A stretch of 64,000 nucleotides of DNA from positions 1-64,000 of the forward strand of contig JAHBTI010000019.1 of NCBI GenBank assembly GCA_019638705.1, in the 5' to 3' direction. The DNA is from Bacteroidota bacterium. GTDB lineage: Bacteria > Bacteroidota > Bacteroidia > B-17B0 > Aurantibacillaceae. The translations under genes were made by a program, and so were the position numbers. Below the pieces are notes generated by a model. It worked only from the letters and a program-made list of their open reading frames with translations, was not told the origin of the DNA and made no database searches. This document shows, piece by piece, positions 9,173 through 18,042 of the stretch. The number at the start of each line of letters is the position of its first letter. Within the stretch, counting starts at the first letter, position 1.

Positions 9173-9741
9173 CACCGTTCCCGAAAACATACCGAGTGCT
9201 GACAAAGAATGAATTTGTGATGAGTAATTACAAACTTATTCCCATTCGTTACGAAGACCGAATGTTGATTATGAAATGGCGCAACGAGCAGATTTATCAT
9301 TTGCGTCAGGCAAAACTTTTAACCGAACCAGACCAGGAAAATTATTTCAATAACGTTGTTTCAAAATTGTTTGAGCAAGAAAAACCCGGACAAATTTTGT
9401 TTTCGTATTTGGAAAATGATGTGTGTATTGGTTACGGCGGTTTGGTTCACATTAATTGGATAGACAAGCACGCGGAACTTTCCTTTATCATCAATACCGA
9501 ATTGGATAAAAAAGAATTTCACAAACATTGGGGCATTTATTTGGATTTGATTGAACAAGTTGCTTTCGGTGAATTGAAATTGCATAAACTCTTTACTTAT
9601 GCTTTTGATTTACGTCCTCATTTGTACGAAGCTATTGAAGCGAAAGGCTATGAAAAAGAAGCCGTGCTGAAAGAACATTGTTTTTTTAACGGTGAATTTA
9701 AAGATGTGATTATTCATTCAAAAATAGATAGAAAATTATAG
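9169..9741 (+). CDS. GNAT family N-acetyltransferase of the pseudaminic acid locus
   Basis: A 190-residue GNAT-fold acetyltransferase, with LIPIRYEDRMLIMKWRNEQI as beta1-alpha1, ILFSYLENDVCIGYGGLVHINW in the core sheet and a C-terminal LKEHCFFNGEFKDVIIHSKI. The ATG at 9169 overlaps the pseF stop as ATGA. A second ATG at 9220 (MSNYKLIPIR) is possible. It occupies the place where pseG often lies in pse operons but shows no GT-B-like PseG sequence. It may be the C4 N-acetyltransferase or a later N-acyl modifying enzyme; the other GNAT at 10691 looks closer to PseH. Confidence 0.8.
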   Translation: MTPFPKTYRVLTKNEFVMSNYKLIPIRYEDRMLIMKWRNEQIYHLRQAKLLTEPDQENYFNNVVSKLFEQEKPGQILFSYLENDVCIGYGGLVHINWIDKHAELSFIINTELDKKEFHKHWGIYLDLIEQVAFGELKLHKLFTYAFDLRPHLYEAIEAKGYEKEAVLKEHCFFNGEFKDVIIHSKIDRKL

Positions 9742-9803
9742 CTTTGTGTGTTGATGAAAAAATAAGTTATAGCAAAATTTGCGATAACTGAACGGACTAC
9801 AAA

Positions 9804-10658
9804 ATGACACAACAGGAAATTGTAATATATAAGCCCTCTGATGATATTTCTTCTCAAATTGAAGTACGCATAGAAGAAGAAACTGTTTGGCTTTCACAAG
9901 CGCAAATGGTTGAGTTGTTTGCCGCTACAAAACAAAATATCAGTTTGCACATAAATAATGTGTTTAAAGAGCGGGAATTAGACGAAAAAGCAACTGTCAA
10001 GTATTCCTTGACAGTTCAAAAAGAAGGGAACAGAACCGTAAAACGCAAAGTATTATTATACAATCTTGATGTTATTATTTCCGTTGGCTATCGCGTAAAA
10101 TCTCAACGAGGCACACAATTCCGTATTTGGGCAAACAGAATTTTGAAAGACTATCTTTTAAAAGGTTATGTCATACATCAGCGCATTGACAGAATTGAAA
10201 AAAAAGTGCTGCAACACGAGCAACAAATAGAAGCACTGGTAAATACGGCTTTACCGCCAAAAGAAGGAATTTTTTATGACGGACAAGTTTTTGATGCGTA
10301 CAGCTTTGTATCAGGTATAATTAAATCCGCAAAAAAATCCATTATTTTGATAGACAACTATATTGATGAAACTGTTTTAATTTTGCTTTCAAAAAGAAAA
10401 AAAGATGTTGCGGTAAAAATGTTTACCAAAAACATTTCCAAACAATTACAGTTAGATGTTACAAAGTACAATGCTCAATACGGAAATATAGAAGTAGTCG
10501 GATTTTCAAAATCGCACGACCGTTTTTTGATTATTGACCAACAAGTTGTTTACCATATAGGAGCTTCGCTGAAAGATTTAGGAAAAAAGTGGTTTGCTTT
10601 TTCAAAAATAATGCTTGATTCACGGCAATTAATTGCACAACTAAATAAAACAGATTAA
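9804..10658 (+). CDS. RhuM family protein with C-terminal PLD-like module
   Basis: The 284-residue protein has a RhuM/Fic-associated-type N-terminal region (about residues 5-130) with EIVIYKPSDDISSQIEVRIE, TVWLSQAQMVELFAATKQNI (helix-turn-helix-like), LLYNLDVIISVGYRVKSQRG and WANRILKDYLLKGY. A short coiled segment follows, then an alpha/beta module (about residues 160-280) with IIKSAKKSIILIDNYIDETV and HDRFLIIDQQVVYHIGAS, which resembles a half phospholipase-D-like site in which His-x-Arg replaces His-x-Lys. Such proteins are often accessory and have been linked to virulence or defence islands; their biochemistry is uncertain. It sits between two pse acetyltransferase genes with AT-rich gaps of 62 and 32 bases, so it looks inserted into the operon. 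Confidence 0.85.
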   Translation: MTQQEIVIYKPSDDISSQIEVRIEEETVWLSQAQMVELFAATKQNISLHINNVFKERELDEKATVKYSLTVQKEGNRTVKRKVLLYNLDVIISVGYRVKSQRGTQFRIWANRILKDYLLKGYVIHQRIDRIEKKVLQHEQQIEALVNTALPPKEGIFYDGQVFDAYSFVSGIIKSAKKSIILIDNYIDETVLILLSKRKKDVAVKMFTKNISKQLQLDVTKYNAQYGNIEVVGFSKSHDRFLIIDQQVVYHIGASLKDLGKKWFAFSKIMLDSRQLIAQLNKTD

Positions 10659-10690
10659 AAACTTATTATTTACTCAAAAATAAATAAAAC

Positions 10691-11242
10691 ATGAACGACA
10701 TTACTCTTTCTGAATTAACCATAGTTGATATTGAACTTGTCCGAAATTGGCGAAACTCACCTGAAGTTTCTCAATATATGTATACTGATGCCGAAATAAC
10801 AGCAGAACAACAATTAAATTGGTTTAAAAAAATTTCTGTTGACCAATCGTGTAAATATTGGATAATAGAATATGAAAATAAAAAGTTAGGCTTAGTAAGT
10901 ATTACAGGAATTGATAAAACATTAAGCAGTTGTTATTGGGCGTTTTATCTTGGCGATACGAGTGTTCGGGGCGGCGGCATAGGTTCAAAAATTGAGTACA
11001 ATATTTTGCAATATGTTTTTAACAAGTTAAAATTAAACAAACTGCGCTGCGAAGTATTTGTTTCTAATGATAAAGTTATAAAAATGCACGAAAAATTCGG
11101 TTTTAGGCGAGAAGCCTATTACAGAGAACATTGCATTAAAGGCGAAAATAAACTCGATGTTGTCGGACTTGGCATTCTAAAAAGCGAATGGCAAATTATA
11201 GAACCCTTGATGAAAGAAAAAATATACGGAACAAAAAATTAA
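10691..11242 (+). CDS. pseH: UDP-4-amino-4,6-dideoxy-N-acetyl-beta-L-altrosamine N-acetyltransferase
   Basis: A 183-residue GNAT protein with the family hallmarks LTIVDIELVRNWRNSPEVSQYM at the N-terminus, YWAFYLGDTSVRGGGIGSKIEY as the acetyl-CoA pyrophosphate loop (here RGGGIGSK), and LNKLRCEVFVSNDKVIKMHEKFGFRREAYYREH. The pattern matches PseH, which acetylates the C4 amino group of the PseC product using acetyl-CoA. It lies six bases before pseI. A second GNAT gene is at 9169, so the division of labour between the two is not certain. Confidence 0.85.
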   Translation: MNDITLSELTIVDIELVRNWRNSPEVSQYMYTDAEITAEQQLNWFKKISVDQSCKYWIIEYENKKLGLVSITGIDKTLSSCYWAFYLGDTSVRGGGIGSKIEYNILQYVFNKLKLNKLRCEVFVSNDKVIKMHEKFGFRREAYYREHCIKGENKLDVVGLGILKSEWQIIEPLMKEKIYGTKN

Positions 11243-11248
11243 AAAGAA

Positions 11249-12280
11249 ATGAAGTTTATTGAAAACGATAAAGTTTTTATTATAGCCGAACTTTCTGCCA
11301 ATCACGGCGGGCAATTGGAGATTGCAAAAGAAACCGTTCGTGCGGCAAAACGTGCAGGTGCTGATGCAATCAAACTGCAAACTTACACGGCTGATACAAT
11401 TACACTCAATGTGAAAAATGATTTGTTTAAAATAAAACAAGGCACGCATTGGGACGGACAGTATTTGTATGATTTATACGCCGACGCTTCTTTGTCGTGG
11501 GATTGGCACAAACCTTTGTTTGACGTGGCAAAAGAAGAAGGTTTGATTTGTTTTTCTTCGCCATTTGATAAAACTGCTGTTGATTTTTTGGAAACATTAA
11601 ATGTTCCTGCATATAAAATCGCTTCCTTTGAAATCACCGACATTCCTTTGATTGACTACGTAGCTTCAAAAAAGAAACCGATTATCATTTCAACAGGCAT
11701 TGCAAGTTTGGAAGACATTGAACTGGCTTTGGAAACCTGCCGAAAAGCGGGAAACAACGATATTACTTTATTGCAATGCACTTCTGAATATCCGGCAGTG
11801 CCCGAACACGCCAATTTGCTGATGATACCCGATTTAAAAAAACGTTTCAACGTAAAGGTGGGTTTAAGCGACCATACCATGGGCATTGAAGCTCCTGTAA
11901 TTGCAACGGCTTTGGGCGCAAAGGTGATTGAAAAACATTTTATTTTAAATCGTAATATAGAAAGTGCAGACGCACATTTTTCATTAGACGAAACTGAATT
12001 TAAACAAATGGTTGATGCCGTTCGTTTGGCAGAAAAAATGTTGGGCAAAGTGAATTATGAATTAACCGACAAAAAATTGAAAAGCCGTGAGTTTTCACGT
12101 TCTTTGTTTGTTGCCGAAGACCTAAAAAAAGGTGAAATGTTTACAGAAAAAAATGTGCGCTCCGTTCGTCCCGCTTATGGTTTACACACTAAATATCTGA
12201 AAGATGTGCTCGGTAAAAAAGCAAAAAATGATATTGAAAAGGGAACGCCGTTAAACTTTGATTTAATTGAAAAAGCATGA
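11249..12280 (+). CDS. pseI: Pseudaminic acid synthase
   Basis: PseI condenses 2,4-diacetamido-2,4,6-trideoxy-L-altrose with phosphoenolpyruvate to give pseudaminic acid. The 343-residue protein has a NeuB TIM-barrel (about residues 1-265): FIIAELSANHGGQLEIAKET, GADAIKLQTYTADTITL, the PseI-like GTHWDGQYLYDLY, SSPFDKTAVDFLE, LQCTSEYPA, VGLSDHTMGIEAP and KVIEKHFIL (metal-binding His). A SAF/antifreeze-like domain follows (about residues 285-343; SRSLFVAEDLKKGEMFTEKN). It is preceded by the two GNAT genes and overlaps the next gene by four bases (ATGA). Confidence 0.96.
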   Translation: MKFIENDKVFIIAELSANHGGQLEIAKETVRAAKRAGADAIKLQTYTADTITLNVKNDLFKIKQGTHWDGQYLYDLYADASLSWDWHKPLFDVAKEEGLICFSSPFDKTAVDFLETLNVPAYKIASFEITDIPLIDYVASKKKPIIISTGIASLEDIELALETCRKAGNNDITLLQCTSEYPAVPEHANLLMIPDLKKRFNVKVGLSDHTMGIEAPVIATALGAKVIEKHFILNRNIESADAHFSLDETEFKQMVDAVRLAEKMLGKVNYELTDKKLKSREFSRSLFVAEDLKKGEMFTEKNVRSVRPAYGLHTKYLKDVLGKKAKNDIEKGTPLNFDLIEKA

Positions 12281-13035
12281 ATTTTTTAAAGAAAATAATC
12301 ACGTTGAAACTTTGTTTTTTGTTTCCGACATGGTCAGTTTTTTGGCTTTTAAATCTGCTCGGACATAAAGTAAGCGCGAAAAGTAAAATAGGTTTTTCTT
12401 TTCTTTGGATGCAAGGAAAATTGGAATTGAACGAAACTTCTCGTATCGGGCATTTCAATATTATTCGCATTAACAGTTTGACTATTCAAAAAGGCGGCTA
12501 TATCGGGAAATTCAACAACATAAAAGGACCGATTGAAATTAGTTTAGCCGAAAAAGCTGCCATCGGAAACTGGAACAGCATTTATCGCGCTCCCAATGGT
12601 GTTACTTATGGAAAAGCGGTTTTAAAAATCGGCAGTCTTTCAAAAATTACAACACATCACCGATTGGATTGCACACGCAGCATTACGATTGGCAATTACT
12701 CAATCATTGCAGGCAACGAAAGTCAATTATGGACACACGCTTATTATCACGACAAAGAAGGCGTGGGAAGGTTTAGAATTGACGGAGAAATTTTTATCGG
12801 TAACAATGTTTATGTGGGTTCGTGTTGCATTATTAACGGCGGCGTAAGCATTGCAAACGCGGTAACAGTGGGCGCGGGCGTTTGTGTTTCCAAATCGCTA
12901 ACCGAAGCAGGAACTTATGTCAATCAAACATTGCGGTACATTCCAAAAGATGAAACAGACCCGCGATTGAAATTTAAAAAAGTAGAAGGCTTTACTCTTT
13001 GCGAAGATGTTTACGAAAAAAAAGATAAAGCCTGA
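12277..13035 (+). CDS. Left-handed beta-helix (hexapeptide) acyltransferase
   Basis: The 252-residue protein has many imperfect hexapeptide turns, for example IGHFNII, IGKFNNI, IGNWNSI, IGNYSII, IGNNVYVGSCCIINGGVSI and VTVGAGVCVSKS, which build the left-handed beta-helix of O- or N-acyltransferases. The hydrophobic N-terminus (about residues 8-28) may be membrane associated. It starts inside the pseI stop codon, so it probably acetylates the nonulosonate or another sugar of the same glycan. The substrate is not visible in the sequence. Confidence 0.8.
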   Translation: MNFLKKIITLKLCFLFPTWSVFWLLNLLGHKVSAKSKIGFSFLWMQGKLELNETSRIGHFNIIRINSLTIQKGGYIGKFNNIKGPIEISLAEKAAIGNWNSIYRAPNGVTYGKAVLKIGSLSKITTHHRLDCTRSITIGNYSIIAGNESQLWTHAYYHDKEGVGRFRIDGEIFIGNNVYVGSCCIINGGVSIANAVTVGAGVCVSKSLTEAGTYVNQTLRYIPKDETDPRLKFKKVEGFTLCEDVYEKKDKA

Positions 13036-14288
13036 TGCTGAATTTTCTGAAAACAAAATATACAAAGTCAAAAGGATTGGTCATTTATTTTTTTCTGACT
13101 TATCTTGACAGAGCCGTTTCTTTTGCCTTGCCGTTGTCCATTTTGTTTTTACTCAAAGACAAAGAACAATACGCTTTTGTGGAAGTTGTTTTTTCTTATG
13201 CTACCATTGCCGTTATAGCCGTAGAACTCGGCATGAGCAGTTTTCTTTTTTACGGCTACAAGCACGCCGAAGACAAAGAAAAATTTACATTAAACGCCGT
13301 TGTAAATTTCAAGTTTTTGTTACTGATTTATTGCGCACTGTCTGCTTTGCTTTTCTTGGGCGCGTTTTTTTATGATGAAAATTTACTTTCTCTTTTTCTG
13401 CTCATCAGCATCAGAACGCTGTTTACGCTCTACTTAAATTTTAATACCAATATTTTCAGATTAAAAGATAATCCTGCGGGCATTTATCTTACTTCTATTT
13501 TAATAAATGTTGCTTCGTTTTTTTTGCTCATGGCGGCTGATTATTTTTCGTGGCAACATAAAATCGTTTACTTTTTCTTGCCTGCGTTTATATTAATCGG
13601 CTTTGTGTGTGTAAAATTTATTGTGCTTGAATTTCGTTTATTCAATTTCAAATTGTTTCAGAATTTTTTGTCGCAATCGCTGCGCTATTCATGGGCAATT
13701 ATTTTAAATGCTTTTGCCATGAGCTTTATAAATAATTACGCAAAAATTTACGCTTACGGAAATTTATCGGCACAGGAAATGGTGCAGGTTTCATACGTTT
13801 TACGAATAGGATTAATTATTCAACTCACCCACTCTGCTTTTGCTTCGTATTTTTCAAAATCATTGTTTATGGATACGGCGCACAAATTAAATTTCAAAAT
13901 TCTGAAACAATACAGTGCGGTGCTTTTATCGGCGGCGTTTATGGTTTTATTAATTATTTTAGCAACCAATTATTTTTTCAGTTCTCAAATAACTGTTCCG
14001 TTAAGTATGTCCACTTTTTTATTTCTACTGTACATTGTATTATGGTGTTTTGTTGCCTATCTTGAAATTTATTTTGGTGTAATGAACGCAAATAGAAAAG
14101 TATTGTATTATTCTGTTATTTCATCGCTGGTTTACATTACGCTTTTAAAAATTTTCGGAAATGTTGGTGTATTTGAACTTTCTGTTTGTATGGCAAGCGC
14201 GGGAATTTTAAATTTACTGCTCGTTATTTTCGGCTTGCAAAAACTAAATGTGCTAAACCTGAAAAAACAAAACATACCGAATGAATAA
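13035..14288 (+). CDS. Polysaccharide flippase-like membrane protein (Wzx-type)
   Basis: A 417-residue protein with about twelve hydrophobic segments and few charged residues outside short loops. It begins FLTYLDRAVSFALPLSILFL and contains FLSQSLRYSWAIILNAFAMSFINNYAKI, the style of polysaccharide-export (PST/MATE-like) flippases that translocate undecaprenyl-linked repeat units across the inner membrane. Its start shares one base with the upstream stop, and its stop overlaps the next start by 8 bases. The Wzy-like and ligase-like genes downstream support a Wzx/Wzy pathway. It is shorter than many Wzx proteins but within range. Confidence 0.78.
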   Translation: MLNFLKTKYTKSKGLVIYFFLTYLDRAVSFALPLSILFLLKDKEQYAFVEVVFSYATIAVIAVELGMSSFLFYGYKHAEDKEKFTLNAVVNFKFLLLIYCALSALLFLGAFFYDENLLSLFLLISIRTLFTLYLNFNTNIFRLKDNPAGIYLTSILINVASFFLLMAADYFSWQHKIVYFFLPAFILIGFVCVKFIVLEFRLFNFKLFQNFLSQSLRYSWAIILNAFAMSFINNYAKIYAYGNLSAQEMVQVSYVLRIGLIIQLTHSAFASYFSKSLFMDTAHKLNFKILKQYSAVLLSAAFMVLLIILATNYFFSSQITVPLSMSTFLFLLYIVLWCFVAYLEIYFGVMNANRKVLYYSVISSLVYITLLKIFGNVGVFELSVCMASAGILNLLLVIFGLQKLNVLNLKKQNIPNE

Positions 14289-15633
14289 ATCTGTGAATAT
14301 TTGCTTTGTTGCCAATTTTTATAAAACATTTTTGTTTCACGAACTCTCTAAAAAATTAGCAGAAAAAGACATAAACGCATTTTGGATTGTTACCAAATTA
14401 GAGCAATACAATTTTTTGAAACAACATTACCGCAGCGAAAACATTTTATACATCAACAGAACGTTTATCAAAAAAACAAACCAAACAGTTGATGATTTTC
14501 GTTTAAACGAATTGGTTTTTGGCGACCGTGTGTTTAAACACGAATTAAAAAACGGCTTGGATTTTCTTACCAATATTCAAAAACCTGTTTATGATTTTCT
14601 TTTGCAAAACAACATTCGTTTTGTGTTTGGAGAAATTACCTGGGCACACGAATTGCTCATTCAGCGCATCACCGAAAAACGAAAAGAATTAAATTGCCGC
14701 TATCTGGAAGCTGCCGTTGTGAGAATTCCGAACAAGCGTTTTGCATTTTTTACGGGAGGCTGTCAGGCTTCCATGCTTGAATTTGATGAAGCGACAAACA
14801 ATGAAATTATTACGCTGGAAAAACCTACGTATTTGAAACTGAACGACAAAATTGTTGCCAAAAAAAGTTCGTTTGCAGGGAAATTTAATCGCCTAAAACG
14901 TTTTTTAACGGGAGAAAATATTGAAATCAATGACCCGAACGTGATTACAAAAACTTCTGTCAGATTTAAGGTGATGAGCAAAGAAGAGTTGAACCGCATT
15001 ACATACAAACGCATTAAAACCCTAAGCTTTTCCGAAATAGAAAACGACAATTTTATTTTTGTTGGATTTCACAAACAGCCCGAAGCCTCTATTGATGTGA
15101 GCGGCAGATATTACGAAGACCAGTCAAAAAACATTATTAATCTTTGGCGTTTGTTGCCGCAGGGTTGGAAAATTGTAGTGAAAGAACATACCAACGCCAT
15201 TGGCGACAGAAGTTATTCTTTTTACAAAAAACTGTTGGCTTACCCCAATATTGTAATGGTGCATGAAACAACAGACTCAAAAAAACTGATTGAAAAATGC
15301 AAATTGGTGGCTACGGTTACAGGAACAATGGCTTACGAAGCAGCCATGATGAAAGTGCCTGCCATTACGTTTTCAAATGTGTTTTTTAACCGATTGAATT
15401 ATTGCAAATATGTGAGCTTAGACGATTTAAGAAAATACGACAGCTTAAATACCTTGGTAAATGAACTAAAATCTCAACCCGACAACCGTTTGGAGTTTAG
15501 CAATTACCTGATGAAAAATACCTTTGACGGTTATATCAGCGATTATGTTTCTGATGCTTCCGTAATGAGCAATGAAAATCTTGAACAGGTGGGTGCGGCG
15601 TTTGTGAAACTGATAAACAAATACGGAGAATAA
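14281..15633 (+). CDS. Capsule-synthesis-type glycosyltransferase (KpsC/KpsS-like)
   Basis: A 450-residue soluble protein. The C-terminal half resembles capsule polysaccharide biosynthesis proteins: FIFVGFHKQPEASIDVSGRYYEDQ, LLPQGWKIVVKEHTNAIGDR, and the nucleotide-sugar pocket LVATVTGTMAYEAAMMKVPA followed by ITFSNVFFNR. Related KpsS-like proteins in Acinetobacter capsule loci have been assigned as pseudaminic acid transferases. By analogy, and because this gene follows pseI and the flippase, it may attach pseudaminic acid from CMP-Pse to the glycan. That role is an inference. It overlaps the flippase gene by 8 bases. Confidence 0.72.
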   Translation: MNKSVNICFVANFYKTFLFHELSKKLAEKDINAFWIVTKLEQYNFLKQHYRSENILYINRTFIKKTNQTVDDFRLNELVFGDRVFKHELKNGLDFLTNIQKPVYDFLLQNNIRFVFGEITWAHELLIQRITEKRKELNCRYLEAAVVRIPNKRFAFFTGGCQASMLEFDEATNNEIITLEKPTYLKLNDKIVAKKSSFAGKFNRLKRFLTGENIEINDPNVITKTSVRFKVMSKEELNRITYKRIKTLSFSEIENDNFIFVGFHKQPEASIDVSGRYYEDQSKNIINLWRLLPQGWKIVVKEHTNAIGDRSYSFYKKLLAYPNIVMVHETTDSKKLIEKCKLVATVTGTMAYEAAMMKVPAITFSNVFFNRLNYCKYVSLDDLRKYDSLNTLVNELKSQPDNRLEFSNYLMKNTFDGYISDYVSDASVMSNENLEQVGAAFVKLINKYGE

Positions 15634-15655
15634 AAACAACAAAAAGATTTATAAG

Positions 15656-16948
15656 ATGAAAAAACTTATTTGTTTATTTTTAGTTGTATTGTCTTTTACA
15701 AATCTTGGATTTTTTAAAATAGGCTCTGCCGTTTTTACCCTGTTTCATGCTTTGTTTCCGATAGTTTTGTTTTTTTTACTGTTTATAGGTGTAGCCAAAA
15801 AACGCCTTGTTATAAAAAAGCCGCCTTTGTATTTTATGTCTGCTGTTTATATCTGCGTAATTAATCTGATGTATTATGACAGTATCAAACATTCATCATT
15901 TGTTTTTTCGCTCATTATTTTATCCGAATTACTTCTCATATATAATTGCGTAAAAAAACTTGACATAACAGATATTAAATGGATTGTAAAAGCAATTATT
16001 CTGATTTATTTTATCAACATTTCAATCACCTCCGTTCTTATATGGACACAACATTACCCGCAGGGTTTTTTAAGTAAAATTTTTGCGATTTATTTTTTTG
16101 ACGGGCGTATCCGACCTTTCGGCTTTTCAAGCGAACCTTCTTATGCCGCAATAACTATTGTATTTAGTTTATATCTGCTTTTAAAATCCGATAATTTTAC
16201 CTATCAAAAATCTGAAATGAAATGGTATGTTATGGCAATGATTACTGTTTTGCTTACAGGTTCTGCGTATGGCTATCTATTTTTGGCACTTGTGCTTATT
16301 TATTTTCTTATTACAAGCGGGGTGTTTATTCAAAAACTTTCTCTTATCATAAAAAGCAATGTGCTTTCAAAACGAGAATTGATACTAGTTCCGATTATCG
16401 CGCTTATCTTAATCATCGCTGCGTTAAACCGTGCAGATTTCAGCAAAAATAAATCCATAAAGCGTTTAACCACATTATATACGGCTTTAACAACTTCCGA
16501 TGAAGGACTTTCAGAAACGCTGAAACACACGGCTTATGTGGACGGAAGCGCAAGTATGCGAATTACGCCGACACTTCATTTGATAGATGATTTTAAACAA
16601 AGTGATTTAAAATATGTTTTATTTGGCAGAGGAGCAGGACAATCCGTTCCGTTTTTTTCTTCCAAATACAACGTAAATGCAGGCGACAGTTTAGTTATTG
16701 TTTTAGGATTTATACCCTCATTTGTATATAACTACGGACTTATAGGAGCTTTGCTGTTCCTGTGTTTTTTCTTTTATATGTTCCCAAAACGAAAACTTAT
16801 GCTCGTTATTTTATTTCTGCTGATGTTACCGAATGCCGACTTCAATACTCAATTATTTTTGTTTATCCTTTTTAGTGTAATGGCGGCAAAACATATTGAG
16901 GAAATTCAGCAACAACAAGTAAAATATTTAACACATGAAAAAAATTAA
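15656..16948 (+). CDS. O-antigen polymerase-like membrane protein (Wzy-type)
   Basis: A 430-residue protein with ten or more hydrophobic segments. A periplasmic loop between residues about 265 and 335 contains charged sequence, with SMRITPTLHLIDDF and KYVLFGRGAGQSVPF. Earlier, FFDGRIRPFGFSSEPSYAAI is the kind of loop seen in Wzy polymerases. It probably joins repeat units on the outer face of the inner membrane. The start is 22 bases after the upstream stop and the end overlaps the GT4 gene by 14 bases. Wzy proteins are too diverged for a confident symbol. Confidence 0.7.
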   Translation: MKKLICLFLVVLSFTNLGFFKIGSAVFTLFHALFPIVLFFLLFIGVAKKRLVIKKPPLYFMSAVYICVINLMYYDSIKHSSFVFSLIILSELLLIYNCVKKLDITDIKWIVKAIILIYFINISITSVLIWTQHYPQGFLSKIFAIYFFDGRIRPFGFSSEPSYAAITIVFSLYLLLKSDNFTYQKSEMKWYVMAMITVLLTGSAYGYLFLALVLIYFLITSGVFIQKLSLIIKSNVLSKRELILVPIIALILIIAALNRADFSKNKSIKRLTTLYTALTTSDEGLSETLKHTAYVDGSASMRITPTLHLIDDFKQSDLKYVLFGRGAGQSVPFFSSKYNVNAGDSLVIVLGFIPSFVYNYGLIGALLFLCFFFYMFPKRKLMLVILFLLMLPNADFNTQLFLFILFSVMAAKHIEEIQQQQVKYLTHEKN

Positions 16949-18023
16949 AATCTTTGTTGATGCTCATGTGTTTGATAATTCCTTTCAGGGAACAACAACG
17001 TACCTGAAAGGGCTTTATTCTGCACTTGTAAAAAACGAAAATTTTGAAATTACACTGGCGGCAGAAAACACCGAAAAATTAAAATTGTTTTTTACTGATG
17101 AGCGTTTTCGTTTTATTCAATTGAAAACACGGTCAAAATACAAACGTTTGGCTCTTGAAATTCCGAAATTATTGAAAGAACATAAATTTGATTACGCACA
17201 TTTTCAATACATCACACCGCTTGTAAAAGTGAGAAATTGCAAATACATCAACACCATTCACGATTTGTTGTTTCTTGATTTTCCGCAGTATTTCCCCTTT
17301 TCATACCGCTTTACAAAGAAACAGTTGTTCAAATTTTCGGCACGCAAATCGGATATTATTTGCACCGTTTCCGACTATTCAAAAAACGCGCTTATCAGGC
17401 ATTTTCATATCTCGCCCGAAAACATTGTGATTACGCCCAATGCCGTTGTTATTTACAACGAAAGTTATGTAAACGTAAAAGCAAAATATAATTTGGATAA
17501 ATACATTTTGTTTGTAAGCCGCGTTGAGCCAAGAAAAAATCATTATCTCCTGCTAAAAACGTTTGTTGAAATGGAATTGTATAAGCAAGGTTACCAACTG
17601 ATTTTTATAGGCAGAAAAAACGATGTAACAAGCGAAAATTATTTCAACTATTACCATGCTCTGCCTGATGAAATAAAAAAACGGGTGCTTCATTTTGAAA
17701 ATATTTCTCACGATGATTTGTATGGTTTTTACAGATATGCCGACCTTTTTGTTTATCCGTCGTTGGCTGAAGGTTTTGGTATTCCACCCTTAGAAGCTGC
17801 TATGGCAGGTTGCAAAGTTATTTGCAGCAATCAAACTGCCATGAGCGATTTTGATTTTTTCGGTAATTATTTATTTAATCCAAACAATGAAAACGAGCTG
17901 AAAGAAAAAATTGAAATGGTGTTAAACGACAAACTTTATAATTTCAACTATATCAAGCAAGCGATTGAAAAAAAATATAATTGGGAAATTATTGCCAAAA
18001 ATTTTGCAGTAAGATTGCAATAA
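16935..18023 (+). CDS. Glycosyltransferase family 4 protein
   Basis: A 362-residue GT-B-fold glycosyltransferase. The N-terminal domain includes a GTTTYLKGLYSAL acceptor loop and YINTIHDLLFLDFPQYFP. The C-terminal donor domain shows ILFVSRVEPRKNHYLLLKTF and the E-x7-E motif in YPSLAEGFGIPPLEAAMAGC. These are retaining enzymes that use nucleotide sugars such as GDP-mannose or UDP-sugars, acting on the cytoplasmic face of the membrane to build the repeat unit. It overlaps the upstream polymerase gene by 14 bases. Confidence 0.88.
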   Translation: MKKIKIFVDAHVFDNSFQGTTTYLKGLYSALVKNENFEITLAAENTEKLKLFFTDERFRFIQLKTRSKYKRLALEIPKLLKEHKFDYAHFQYITPLVKVRNCKYINTIHDLLFLDFPQYFPFSYRFTKKQLFKFSARKSDIICTVSDYSKNALIRHFHISPENIVITPNAVVIYNESYVNVKAKYNLDKYILFVSRVEPRKNHYLLLKTFVEMELYKQGYQLIFIGRKNDVTSENYFNYYHALPDEIKKRVLHFENISHDDLYGFYRYADLFVYPSLAEGFGIPPLEAAMAGCKVICSNQTAMSDFDFFGNYLFNPNNENELKEKIEMVLNDKLYNFNYIKQAIEKKYNWEIIAKNFAVRLQ

Positions 18024-18042
18024 CTAAATTTGAAACCGTTCG

